Shown here: positions 1 through 7,120 of the stretch, piece by piece
Position numbering within the stretch: the stretch's first letter is position 1
How the letters are laid out: each line of letters opens with the position of its first letter
NCBI RefSeq assembly: GCF_003122215.1
Contig: NZ_QEYD01000011.1
Coordinates: 62,001 to 126,000, forward strand
Length of the DNA stretch: 64,000 nt
Origin: Pararhodobacter marinus
Lineage (GTDB): Bacteria; Pseudomonadota; Alphaproteobacteria; Rhodobacterales; Rhodobacteraceae
Reading direction: 5' to 3'
Position numbers and translations under genes: made by a program
Notes under the pieces: model-generated
Databases searched by the model: none
What the model was told of the DNA's origin: nothing
Seen by the model: the letters and a program-made list of their open reading frames with translations, nothing else

Positions 1-404
1 AAGTCTTCGGCGCCCGCGCGGTGATTGCGCCGCGTCACCATTCGGCGCCCGAAACCGGCGCGCTGGCCAAGACCGCCTCGGGCGCGCTGGAGCGTCAGCC
101 CTATCTGCGGGTGACGAATCTGGCCGAGGCGATGGAGCGCTTGAAGCGGATGGGATTCACCATACTTGGCCTGGCGGGAGAGGCGGAGCAGACGCTGGAG
201 CAGGGGCTTGCAACCGTCGGGTCGCGGCCCGTGGCGCTGGTACTGGGCGCGGAAGGGCCGGGACTTCGGGAAAAGACCCGCGAGACCTGCGATCACCTGG
301 TGCGGATCCCCTTCGCCGGTGACTTCGGCTCGCTCAACGTGTCGAATGCCGCTGCCGTGTCGCTTTACGCCGCTCAGGCCCGCCTGCAGGCGCCCGGAAG
401 CTGA
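1..404 (+). CDS. rlmB: RlmB-type 23S rRNA 2'-O-methyltransferase (C-terminal part, 5' truncated)
   Basis: The reading frame is open from base 3, so the gene begins outside the window. About 134 C-terminal residues of a SpoU/TrmH-family methyltransferase are visible. These enzymes methylate the ribose 2'-O of a guanosine in 23S rRNA using S-adenosylmethionine bound in a trefoil knot. The knot motifs are present: the stretch ALVLGAEGPGLREKTRETCD (motif 2) and IPFAGDFGSLNVSNAAAVSL (motif 3). The frame ends at a TGA at 402-404. RlmB rather than TrmH or TrmL is the best match for the IPFAG..GSLNVSNA form, but without the N-terminal L30e-like substrate domain this cannot be proved here. Confidence 0.88.
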   Translation, partial: VFGARAVIAPRHHSAPETGALAKTASGALERQPYLRVTNLAEAMERLKRMGFTILGLAGEAEQTLEQGLATVGSRPVALVLGAEGPGLREKTRETCDHLVRIPFAGDFGSLNVSNAAAVSLYAAQARLQAPGS

Positions 405-477
405 CACCCGGCGCGCCGTTCACCACGATCTTCACGAATGCGCGACAGGGCTTTTTTTTTCCGGAAATGCGCTCATA

Positions 478-573
478 TTGTCACATGAAGCGTTGAGTTG
501 GAACTCTCGCGTTTCCTCCACTGTCCCTCGTTCCCAACTGCGCCCGGCCGATGTGCCGGGCGCTTTTTCTTTC
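478..573 (+). ncRNA. Candidate small RNA: C/U-rich-loop hairpin followed by terminator
   Basis: The rlmB-CoA-binding interval has no gene but folds well. AGTTGGAA (496-503) can pair with TTCCCAACT (531-539, one bulged C). The roughly 27-nt loop is C/U-rich and contains TTTCCTCC and TGTCCCTC, which resemble an anti-Shine-Dalgarno sequence. A perfect intrinsic terminator follows directly. A weak -10-like TCATATT lies at 473-479. Rhodobacter species have small RNAs with C/U-rich loops (CcsR family), but identity with those is not shown. It could also be only the 3' end of the rlmB transcript. Confidence 0.4.
540..573 (+). terminator. Rho-independent terminator
   Basis: A perfect 9-bp stem, GCGCCCGGC / GCCGGGCGC with loop CGATGT, is followed by TTTTTCTTT. 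It ends either the candidate small RNA just upstream or the rlmB transcript. Confidence 0.85.
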
Positions 574-627
574 GGCCCTTGCCGTTCCCTGTCCGGCGGA
601 TAGGTTGGGGACAAACCGGAGACCGAG

Positions 628-1113
628 ATGACCGAAGCCCTCCCTGACGCCCCCGACGATGCGACCCTGCGCAAGATCCTGAAAAGCGTGAAAACGGTGG
701 CTGTTGTCGGCGTCTCGTCGAACGAGATCCGGCCCAGCTATTACGTCGCGCGCTATCTCAAGCTGAAAGGGATGCGGGTGATCCCGGTCAATCCCGGGCT
801 GGAAGGGCAATCGCTGTTTGGGGAAACGGTCGTGGCCGATGTCACGGACGCCCCGGCCGAAACCGATATGGTCGACATTTTCCGCCGCTCCGAGCACGTC
901 GCGCCCATCGTGCGCGCGGCGCTCGATGCGCTGCCGAACCTGCGGGTGGTGTGGCTGCAGATCGGCGTGGTCAGCGACGAGGCGCGGGCGATGTGCGCCG
1001 AGCGCGGCGTGACCTTCATCCAGAACCGCTGCCCGAAGATCGAGTATCAGCGCCTGTTCGGCGAACTCAGGATGGGCGGGTTCAATACCGGCGTGATCAG
1101 CTCGAAACTGTGA
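628..1113 (+). CDS. CoA-binding domain protein (YccU-like)
   Basis: The 161-residue protein is a single Rossmann-type CoA-binding domain (CoA_binding_2 family). The nucleotide-binding loop VAVVGVSSNEIRPSY is near residue 25 and the family signature VNPGLEGQSLFGE near residue 55. The C-terminal QNRCPKIEYQRLF is also typical. The ATG is preceded by GGAG at 618-621. The physiological role of this family is not established; CoA binding is inferred from the fold. It stands alone, downstream of the terminator at 540-573 and convergent with ohrR. Confidence 0.85.
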   Translation: MTEALPDAPDDATLRKILKSVKTVAVVGVSSNEIRPSYYVARYLKLKGMRVIPVNPGLEGQSLFGETVVADVTDAPAETDMVDIFRRSEHVAPIVRAALDALPNLRVVWLQIGVVSDEARAMCAERGVTFIQNRCPKIEYQRLFGELRMGGFNTGVISSKL

Positions 1114-1542
1114 TCAGGTCTTCGCGCGCATCGTCTCGCGCATCGCGTTGAGCTGATCGCGCAACGCGGCCAGTTGCGGGATCGACAGGCCCGTCGCGCG
1201 CAGGAAGCCTTCGGGCACATGCGCCGCGCGGTCCTGCATCGCGCGCCCATCTGCCGTCAGATGGACCCGCACCTGCCGCTCGTCCCTGGTGTCGCGCTTG
1301 CGGGTGACAAGGCCCGCTGTCTCCATCCGTTTCAGAAGCGGGGTGAGGGTGTTGGTTTCCAGCAGCAACTCGCCGCCCAGCTCGCCCACCTTGCACCCGT
1401 CGTTCGACCAGAGCGCGCTGAGCACCAGATATTGCGGATAGGTCAGGCCCAGCGGTTCCAGCAGCGGCTTATAGGCCGCCTGCATCGCGTGCTGGGTGGA
1501 ATACAGCGAGAAGCAGAGCATATCGGCAGGGGAAATGGTCAT
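1114..1542 (-). CDS. ohrR: OhrR, MarR-family organic hydroperoxide sensor/repressor
   Basis: The protein is a 142-residue winged-helix repressor of the MarR family. The OhrR subfamily is indicated by the N-terminal LCFSLYS with a cysteine at residue 10, the position of the peroxide-reactive cysteine. MarR features follow: LTYPQYLVLSALW (helix 2-3), LETNTLTPLLKRMETAGLV (recognition region) and RDTRDERQVRVHLT (wing). Oxidation of the cysteine by organic hydroperoxides should release DNA. The gene is divergent from ohr, and both promoters carry related palindromes, so autoregulation and control of ohr are likely. Confidence 0.92.
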   Translation of the reverse strand: MTISPADMLCFSLYSTQHAMQAAYKPLLEPLGLTYPQYLVLSALWSNDGCKVGELGGELLLETNTLTPLLKRMETAGLVTRKRDTRDERQVRVHLTADGRAMQDRAAHVPEGFLRATGLSIPQLAALRDQLNAMRETMRAKT

Positions 1543-1556
1543 GCCCGAAAGATAAG

Positions 1557-1566
1557 TCGTGCACGA
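1557..1566. promoter_or_regulatory. Putative OhrR operator on the ohrR side
   Basis: The perfect palindrome TCGTGCACGA lies 15 bases upstream of the ohrR start codon. It shares the TCGT...ACGA arms with the palindrome in front of ohr, so it is a likely autoregulatory site. Confidence 0.6.
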
Positions 1567-1581
1567 TAGACGCGCAAGCGA

Positions 1582-1623
1582 TTGACAGAAACTCGTGGTG
1601 CGCTATTTGTATCGTATACGATA
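1582..1623 (+). promoter_or_regulatory. ohr promoter with OhrR operator
   Basis: A -35 TTGACA (1582-1587) is spaced 16 bp from TATTTG (1604-1609). The perfect 14-bp palindrome TATCGTATACGATA (1610-1623) covers the expected transcription start, so a bound repressor would block initiation. The ATG of ohr is 26 bases further on and is preceded by AGGAG. Confidence 0.72.
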
Positions 1624-1648
1624 GAATCGCAAACGACAGGAGAATGAT

Positions 1649-2077
1649 ATGAGCGTCGACGTCAAATACAGCACCGAAGCCACGGCAACCGGTGGCGGCC
1701 GCGACGGCACCACCGCGCTGGCCAATGGCGAGCTGACCATCACCATGACCCCGCCCAAGGAACTTGGTGGTTCGGGCAAGGGTCATAACCCCGAAGAGCT
1801 GTTCGCGCTGGGCTATTCGGCCTGTTTCCTCGGCGCCATGCGCGCGGCGGCAGCGAAGCAGAAGCTGGGCACCGTGCCTGACGACGCGAAAGTCACGGCG
1901 AATGTCGGCATCGGCCCGCGCGACGATGGCGGTTTCGGCATCGCCGTCGAGCTGAAGGTCGAGCTTCCGGGCGTCGAGCGCGATGTCGCGCAGAAGATGG
2001 TCGAGGCCGGCCATTTCGTCTGCCCCTATTCGCACGCGACCAAGGGCAATATCGACGTCAAGCTGACGCTCGTCTGA
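1649..2077 (+). CDS. ohr: Organic hydroperoxide resistance peroxidase
   Basis: The 142-residue protein belongs to the Ohr/OsmC family of thiol peroxidases, which reduce organic hydroperoxides to alcohols in the cytoplasm with lipoyl-type reductants. Both catalytic cysteines are present: C59 in GYSACFLGAM and C125 in GHFVCPYSHA. The conserved arginine of the GGGRDG segment, near residue 18, is present too. Its length is normal. It is transcribed divergently from ohrR and preceded by a promoter overlapped by a palindromic operator, so induction by organic peroxides is expected. Confidence 0.95.
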   Translation: MSVDVKYSTEATATGGGRDGTTALANGELTITMTPPKELGGSGKGHNPEELFALGYSACFLGAMRAAAAKQKLGTVPDDAKVTANVGIGPRDDGGFGIAVELKVELPGVERDVAQKMVEAGHFVCPYSHATKGNIDVKLTLV

Positions 2078-2092
2078 ACCGTTCCCGCCGCG

Positions 2093-2881
2093 TCAGTCCA
2101 GAAGACGCTGCATGAGCAGGCTGTCGGGGTCGCACAGGTCGTCGATCACGTCGAAATGGTGCCGCCCCGGCGCCACATGCCACGGACAATCCCAGGCCTC
2201 GGACAGGGTTCGGGCCTGCCACAGGAAGGCCGGGCGTTCCTGCCCGCCGACCCAGACCAGCGCATCGACATCCCCGCGTTTCGCCAGAAGCGCGGGGCTT
2301 TCCTTGGCCGCTTCCCCTGCATCCAGTTTCAGATCGGCATTCATCGAGGTCTGCATGAGCGGGCGCAGATCCGAAAGGGGCGAGATCGGTGCCACCCGGG
2401 CCAGCCTGTCGGCCCAGTCCGGATGCCGATCGGTGCAGGCCATGCGCGCCGACAGATGCCCGCCGGCCGAATGGCCCATCACCACGATTGGTCCCGCGAC
2501 GGCCTCGGCCACCAGCGCAATGGCGGCTTCGACCTCGTCCGTGATCTGCGCGATGCGGGCCTGTGGCGCCAAGGTGTAGCCCGGCATTGCCACCGCCCAG
2601 TCCCGCGCCAGCGCGCCCTGCGCCAGATGCGACCAGCTCGACGGGTCGAAATCCAGCCAGTAGCCACCATGCACGAAGACCATCAGCCCGGCCACCGGCC
2701 CCTCGGGCAGGAACAGGTCGACCTTCTGGCGCGGAGTGTTACCATAGGCCAGACCGAGGCGGGCGCGATCGCCCAGACCCTCGCGGAAGACGGCGGCCTC
2801 GCGCGACCAGCGCGCGGGCAGGTCCCCGGCGCCGGGGATGAAGTCGGCATTCGCGTAGGCCTGGCTCAGATCGTCGGCCAT
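2093..2881 (-). CDS. Alpha/beta hydrolase, kynurenine formamidase/BD-FAE-like
   Basis: The 262-residue serine hydrolase resembles esterase/lipase-like arylformamidases. It has the oxyanion motif HGGYW (about residue 71) and the nucleophile elbow GHSAGGH (about residue 137). The C-terminal acid and histidine fit GGQERPAF and GRHHFDV. Such proteins hydrolyse N-formylkynurenine or other small esters and amides. No other tryptophan-catabolism gene is adjacent, so the substrate is unknown. It is convergent with ohr (15-bp gap) and divergent from gabD. Confidence 0.82.
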   Translation of the reverse strand: MADDLSQAYANADFIPGAGDLPARWSREAAVFREGLGDRARLGLAYGNTPRQKVDLFLPEGPVAGLMVFVHGGYWLDFDPSSWSHLAQGALARDWAVAMPGYTLAPQARIAQITDEVEAAIALVAEAVAGPIVVMGHSAGGHLSARMACTDRHPDWADRLARVAPISPLSDLRPLMQTSMNADLKLDAGEAAKESPALLAKRGDVDALVWVGGQERPAFLWQARTLSEAWDCPWHVAPGRHHFDVIDDLCDPDSLLMQRLLD

Positions 2882-2922
2882 CGAGGCTCCATTGCTTGCG
2901 TTGTTAAGTATTTCATGCTCTC

Positions 2923-2937
2923 AGCGGTGTGACCGCT
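2923..2937. promoter_or_regulatory. Inverted repeat upstream of gabD
   Basis: AGCGGT-GTG-ACCGCT is a perfect 6-bp inverted repeat, 25 bases upstream of the gabD start codon in the divergent intergenic region. It may be an operator or a short leader hairpin. No regulator can be assigned. Confidence 0.3.
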
Positions 2938-2962
2938 TCAGGCATACGAGGAAGAGGAACCC

Positions 2963-4441
2963 ATGCTCGACGACACTACCGATCTGCGCGGCCTGCTCAA
3001 GGACCCCTCGCTGTTCGAAACCCGCGCCTTTGTCGCGGGCGCGTGGGTCGACGCCGATGACGGCGCGACCTTCGACGTGACCAACCCGGCGCGCGGCGAC
3101 GTGATCGCGAAAGTGGCCGATCTCAGTCGCGCCGAAACCGCGCGGGCGATCGAGGCGGCAGGCAAGGCGATGAAGGACTGGATGTCCTGGACCGGCAAGG
3201 AGCGCGCGGCGGTCATGCGCAAATGGTACGATCTGATGGCCGAGAATGCCGACGATCTGGCCACCATTCTGACCGCCGAGATGGGCAAGCCGCTGGCCGA
3301 GGCGAAGGGCGAGATCCTGTACGGCGCGTCTTTCGTCGAATGGTTCGGCGAAGAGGCCAAGCGCGTCTACGGCGAAACCATTCCCGGCCATGGCCGCGAC
3401 AAGCGGATCACCGTGCTGAAGCAGCCGATCGGCGTCTGCGCGTCGATCACGCCGTGGAACTTTCCCAACGCGATGATCGCCCGCAAGGTCGCGCCGGCGC
3501 TGGCCGCGGGCTGCGGGTTCGTTGCCCGCCCGGCGGCCGAGACGCCCCTGTCGGCGCTGGCCATGGCGGTTCTGGCCGAACGCGCGGGCGTGCCCAAGGG
3601 GCTGTTGTCGGTCGTGACCTCGTCGCGGTCCTCGGATATCGGCAAGGAGTTCTGCGAGAACCCCTTGGTGCGCAAGCTCACCTTCACCGGCTCGACCGAA
3701 GTCGGGCGGATCCTGCTGAAACAGGCCGCCGATCAGGTGATGAAATGCTCGATGGAACTGGGCGGCAACGCGCCGTTCATCGTTTTCGACGACGCCGATC
3801 TGGACGCGGCGGTCGAAGGCGCGATGGCGTCGAAATTCCGCAATAACGGCCAGACCTGCGTCTGCGCCAACCGGATCTACGTGCAGGCCGGCGTCTATGA
3901 CGCCTTTGCCGAGAAGCTGCGCGCGGCGGTCGAAAAGCTGAACGTGGGCGACGGGCTGGAAGAAGGCGTGACGACCGGGCCGCTGATCAACGAACACGCG
4001 GTCGAGAAGGTCGAGGACCACATCAAGGATATCCTCGACCATGGCGGCGCGCTGGTCACCGGCGGCAAGCGCCACGATCTGGGTGGCACGTTCTTCCAGC
4101 CGACCGTCGTGACGGGCGTCACGCAACAGATGAAGGTCGCGCAGGAGGAAACTTTCGGCCCCCTCGCGCCGCTCTTCAAGTTCGAGACCGAGGAAGAGGC
4201 GATCCACTACGCCAATGACACGATCTTCGGTCTGGCCTGCTATTTCTACGCCCAGAATGTCGGCCGCGTGACGCGGGTGCAGGAGGCGCTGGAATACGGT
4301 ATCGTCGGCGTGAATACCGGCCTGATTTCGACCGAGGTGGCGCCCTTCGGCGGGGTCAAGCAATCGGGTCTGGGCCGGGAAGGCTCGCATTTCGGGATCG
4401 AGGATTTCCTCGAGCTGAAATATGTCTGCCTGAGCATCTGA
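2963..4441 (+). CDS. gabD: NAD(P)-dependent succinate-semialdehyde dehydrogenase
   Basis: The 492-residue aldehyde dehydrogenase converts succinate semialdehyde to succinate, the last step of GABA degradation. The Rossmann/substrate motif ITPWNFPNAMIARKVAPAL is near residue 170. The general base E265 lies in MELGGNAPFIVFDDADLD and the catalytic C299 in NNGQTCVCANR. The adjacent C301 fits the redox-sensitive second cysteine known in GabD enzymes. The C-terminal FGGVKQSGLGREGS is diagnostic of the GabD group. The ATG follows AGGAAGAGGAA. No transaminase gene is linked, and it is monocistronic. Confidence 0.93.
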   Translation: MLDDTTDLRGLLKDPSLFETRAFVAGAWVDADDGATFDVTNPARGDVIAKVADLSRAETARAIEAAGKAMKDWMSWTGKERAAVMRKWYDLMAENADDLATILTAEMGKPLAEAKGEILYGASFVEWFGEEAKRVYGETIPGHGRDKRITVLKQPIGVCASITPWNFPNAMIARKVAPALAAGCGFVARPAAETPLSALAMAVLAERAGVPKGLLSVVTSSRSSDIGKEFCENPLVRKLTFTGSTEVGRILLKQAADQVMKCSMELGGNAPFIVFDDADLDAAVEGAMASKFRNNGQTCVCANRIYVQAGVYDAFAEKLRAAVEKLNVGDGLEEGVTTGPLINEHAVEKVEDHIKDILDHGGALVTGGKRHDLGGTFFQPTVVTGVTQQMKVAQEETFGPLAPLFKFETEEEAIHYANDTIFGLACYFYAQNVGRVTRVQEALEYGIVGVNTGLISTEVAPFGGVKQSGLGREGSHFGIEDFLELKYVCLSI

Positions 4442-4470
4442 CCGCGGGCACGACAGGCGGAGAACGGGAA

Positions 4471-4540
4471 AGGGGGCTGTCTGCCCCCCTCTTTGGCTGC
4501 GCCAAATTCACCCCCCGAGGATATTTCGGGAACAAAGACG
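4471..4540 (+). repeat. Interspersed double-hairpin repeat, copy 1
   Basis: This element is shared with 19602-19670. It has a first hairpin AGGGGGC-TGTCT-GCCCCCCT, a second hairpin TTTGGC-TGC-GCCAAA, then the conserved tail ATTCACCCC..GAGGATATTT and GGAACAAAGACG. The second stem differs between copies by paired changes. It lies between convergent gabD and a GNAT gene, where the first hairpin plus CTTT could also act as a terminator. Confidence 0.8.
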
Positions 4541-4548
4541 CGCGCGGC

Positions 4549-5094
4549 TCAGGCCGTCCGGACCGCGTGTTCGTGCGACAGGATCGCCATGATCCGTTCG
4601 TCATGCCAGCGCCCGTCGATGAAGGCCGCCTCGCGCGCGGTGCCTTCGTGGACGAAGCCGCAGGCGGCGTAGCAGCGGATCGCCCGGGTATTGCCGGACA
4701 GAACGCGCAGCTCGACGCGGTGCAGGTCCATCGCGCCGAAGGCATGATCGAGCGCCTGCGCGATGGCCCGGCGGCCGATGCCGCGGCCCAGATCGGCTTC
4801 GGTGAAAAGCGCGATGGCCAGCCGCGCGCGACGGTCGGCGCGGACATGGGAATGCAGGCGGATATGGCCGACGGCCCGGCCATCGGTCTCGATCATGCGC
4901 GCATAGGGTTCGGCGCGCATCGCCGCCAGCCAGCGTTGCGAGCGTTCGGGATCGGGCCCCGCAAAGGCATTGCCACCGCCGCCCTGCATCCGGGCGATCT
5001 CGGCCGAGGGCGGGATCATCGCATGCAGCCGCGCATCCCCGTCTTCGAAAGCGCGCAGGGTCACGAGGCGGGGCCGGGGCGGATGCAGGGTCAT
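4549..5094 (-). CDS. GNAT-family N-acetyltransferase (RimJ/RimL type)
   Basis: The 181-residue protein begins with a RimJ/RimL-like N-terminus (RPRLVTLRAFEDGD). It carries the acetyl-CoA pyrophosphate loop EADLGRGIGRRAIAQALDHAF (about residues 117-137) and the C-terminal block NTRAIRCYAACGFVHEGTAREAAFIDGRWHD typical of acetyltransferases acting on protein N-termini or small amines. The substrate cannot be told. It is convergent with gabD across the double-hairpin repeat. Confidence 0.86.
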   Translation of the reverse strand: MTLHPPRPRLVTLRAFEDGDARLHAMIPPSAEIARMQGGGGNAFAGPDPERSQRWLAAMRAEPYARMIETDGRAVGHIRLHSHVRADRRARLAIALFTEADLGRGIGRRAIAQALDHAFGAMDLHRVELRVLSGNTRAIRCYAACGFVHEGTAREAAFIDGRWHDERIMAILSHEHAVRTA

Positions 5095-5299
5095 CGCGTG
5101 AGGTTAGCAAGCTACAGGCAGGGGCGCAAAGGGGGCGATTCGGCCATCCGGGCGCGGCGGGACAGGGACGCGGTTCCGGGGCGCGCGCCGGAACGGGAAT
5201 ATTGACCTGCGCAGGGCGGGTTCTGGAACAACGTTCTTCCATCGGGTGCGCATGGCGGCGTTCATGGTTCTTGTTTGGCGCGCCGCCTTGCCGGAAGCG

Positions 5300-5324
5300 G
5301 GAAATAATTCCATTTTCCAAGGAA
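5300..5324. promoter_or_regulatory. Dyad sequences in the cysG leader
   Basis: Two short dyads stand just ahead of cysG: GGAAATAATTCC (5300-5311, one mismatch) and TTCC-AA-GGAA (5315-5324). They interrupt very GC-rich sequence with an A/T-rich patch and would suit a repressor of the sulfur operon. No regulator can be named, and I could not place a convincing -35/-10 pair. Confidence 0.3.
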
Positions 5325-5340
5325 GCTTCGGAGGCCAGAC

Positions 5341-6735
5341 ATGCAGCATTTCCCGATCTTCCTCGATCTTGCCGACCGCCCGGTCGTCATCGCCGGAAAC
5401 GGTGCCTTCGCGCTGGCGAAGCTGAAACTGCTGCTCAAGACCACGGCGCGCCTGACCGTCTTCGCGCCCGAGCCCGAGGCCGATCTTCTGGAAACCGTCA
5501 CGGCGCAGGGCGTCACCCTGCACCGCCGTGCCGCCGAGGCGCACGATCTTCAGGGCGCCGCGCTGGCCTATGCCGCGCATGGCGAGGCCGATGCCGATGC
5601 GCGCTTCGCCCGGCTGGCGCGCGGCGCGGGAGTTGCGCTGAACGTGGTCGACAATCTGGAAGCGTCGGATTTCATCACGCCCGCGATCGTCGACCGCGAC
5701 CCCGTGACCGTGGCAATCGGCACCGAGGGCGCGGCGCCGGTCCTGGCGCGCGCGATCAAGACCGATCTGGAAGCCTCGCTGCCCACCGGGCTGGGTCCGC
5801 TGGCCCGCGCGGGCAAGCTGTTTCGCCCGCGCGCCGAGGCGCTGCCCTTCGGGCGGGCGCGGCGCGATTTCTGGGCGGATTACTATTTCCGCACCGGCCC
5901 CGAAGTGCTGGCCGAAGCGGGTGAGGAACTGCTCGACCATGCGCTTGAAGCGCTTCTGCAGCAGCATCTGGACGCAGAACAGGAGCCCGGCCGCGTCGAT
6001 CTGGTCGGCGCGGGGCCGGGTGATCCCGAGCTGATGACGCTGAAGGCGCGCCGCCTGCTGGATGCCGCCGACGTGGTGATCCATGACCGGCTGGTGCCCG
6101 CCGCGATCCTGGAGCTGGCGCGGCGCGAGGCCGAGTTCATCGCCGTGGGCAAGGAGGGCTTCGCGCCGTCGACCCCGCAGGACGAGATCAACGCCCATAT
6201 GATTCGCCACGCGCAGGCCGGCGCCCGCGTGGTGCGGCTGAAGGGGGGCGATGCCTCGGTCTTCGGTCGCCTGGACGAGGAAACCGAGGCGCTGAGCGCT
6301 GCCGGGATCGACTGGTCCGTCACGCCCGGGATCACCGCTGCCAGCGCTGCCGCCGCGGCGATCGGGGCCAGCCTGACGCGTCGGGGCCGCAACAGCGACC
6401 TGCGCCTGCTGACCGCGCATGACACCAAGGGCTTCGCCGATCACGACTGGCGCGATCTGGCGCGTCCGGGGGCCGTCGCCGCCATCTACATGGGCAAGCG
6501 CGCCGCGCGCTTCGTGCAGGGCCGGCTGCTGATGCACGGGGCCGAGGCCGCGACGCCCGTCACGCTGGTGGAGAATGTCAGCCGCCCCGATCAGCGCATC
6601 GTCACCGCCACGCTGGGCGATCTGCCGCAAACCCTGTCCGAGGCCGCTTTGGCCGGTCCCGTCATTACCCTGATCGGTCTGGCGCCCGCGCGCGCGCAAG
6701 CCGTCCTGCCCGACCTTCTCGAGGAATTCGCCTGA
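5341..6735 (+). CDS. cysG: Siroheme synthase (precorrin-2 dehydrogenase + uroporphyrinogen-III methyltransferase)
   Basis: The 464-residue bifunctional enzyme supplies siroheme for the sulfite reductase encoded two genes downstream. Residues about 1-210 form the NAD-dependent precorrin-2 dehydrogenase/ferrochelatase domain, with the loop VVIAGNGAFALAKLKLLL. Residues about 218-460 form the SAM-dependent methyltransferase domain, with VDLVGAGPGDPELMTLKARR, VRLKGGDASVFGR and VTPGITAASAAAA. Its length is as expected for fused CysG. Its stop shares one base with the next start, so the downstream gene is probably translationally coupled. It heads the six-gene sulfur operon. Confidence 0.95.
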   Translation: MQHFPIFLDLADRPVVIAGNGAFALAKLKLLLKTTARLTVFAPEPEADLLETVTAQGVTLHRRAAEAHDLQGAALAYAAHGEADADARFARLARGAGVALNVVDNLEASDFITPAIVDRDPVTVAIGTEGAAPVLARAIKTDLEASLPTGLGPLARAGKLFRPRAEALPFGRARRDFWADYYFRTGPEVLAEAGEELLDHALEALLQQHLDAEQEPGRVDLVGAGPGDPELMTLKARRLLDAADVVIHDRLVPAAILELARREAEFIAVGKEGFAPSTPQDEINAHMIRHAQAGARVVRLKGGDASVFGRLDEETEALSAAGIDWSVTPGITAASAAAAAIGASLTRRGRNSDLRLLTAHDTKGFADHDWRDLARPGAVAAIYMGKRAARFVQGRLLMHGAEAATPVTLVENVSRPDQRIVTATLGDLPQTLSEAALAGPVITLIGLAPARAQAVLPDLLEEFA

Positions 6736-7097
6736 TGCCCGCCGATACCAAAGCCGACAACAAAGCCGCCGCCAAACCCGCCCCGAAGGCCCGCGCCCCG
6801 AAACCGCAGGTCGTCACCGCCAATGCGCTGCTCGAAGGCGATGTGGTCTATCTGGCCGGGGATCGCAGCTGGACCCGGCAACTGTCCGACGCGCAGGTCT
6901 TCGACGAGCCGCTCGCTGCCGAGGCGGCCCTGGCCGAGGCCGCGAAGCGTCATGCCGAAGTGGTCGGCTGTTACCTTGCCGAGGTCAAGCACGGCCCGCG
7001 CGGCGCCGAACCCACCCATTTCCGCGAGGATTTCCGCCGTCGCGGCCCCTCGAACTATGCCCACGGCAAGCAGGCCGCGGCCTCGAACGCCGCCTGA
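6735..7097 (+). CDS. DUF2849 protein of the sulfite-reduction operon
   Basis: The 120-residue protein has a Lys/Ala/Pro-rich N-terminal tail of about 30 residues and then a compact DUF2849 domain (about residues 32-105, VTANALLEGDVVYLAGDRSW). It carries no catalytic motif I recognise. In Rhodobacterales and rhizobia this family sits between cysG and cysI, as here, and a role accessory to sulfite reduction is inferred only from that context. It overlaps the cysG stop by one base. Confidence 0.85.
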   Translation: MPADTKADNKAAAKPAPKARAPKPQVVTANALLEGDVVYLAGDRSWTRQLSDAQVFDEPLAAEAALAEAAKRHAEVVGCYLAEVKHGPRGAEPTHFREDFRRRGPSNYAHGKQAAASNAA

Positions 7098-7120
7098 ACA
7101 CGAAGCCCGAGGATTTCGAC

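Noticed and set aside
480-545. A tRNA gene before the terminator at 540-573
   Set aside because: There is no cloverleaf: neither a T-loop GTTCGA-like motif with its stem nor a 7-bp acceptor stem can be placed.
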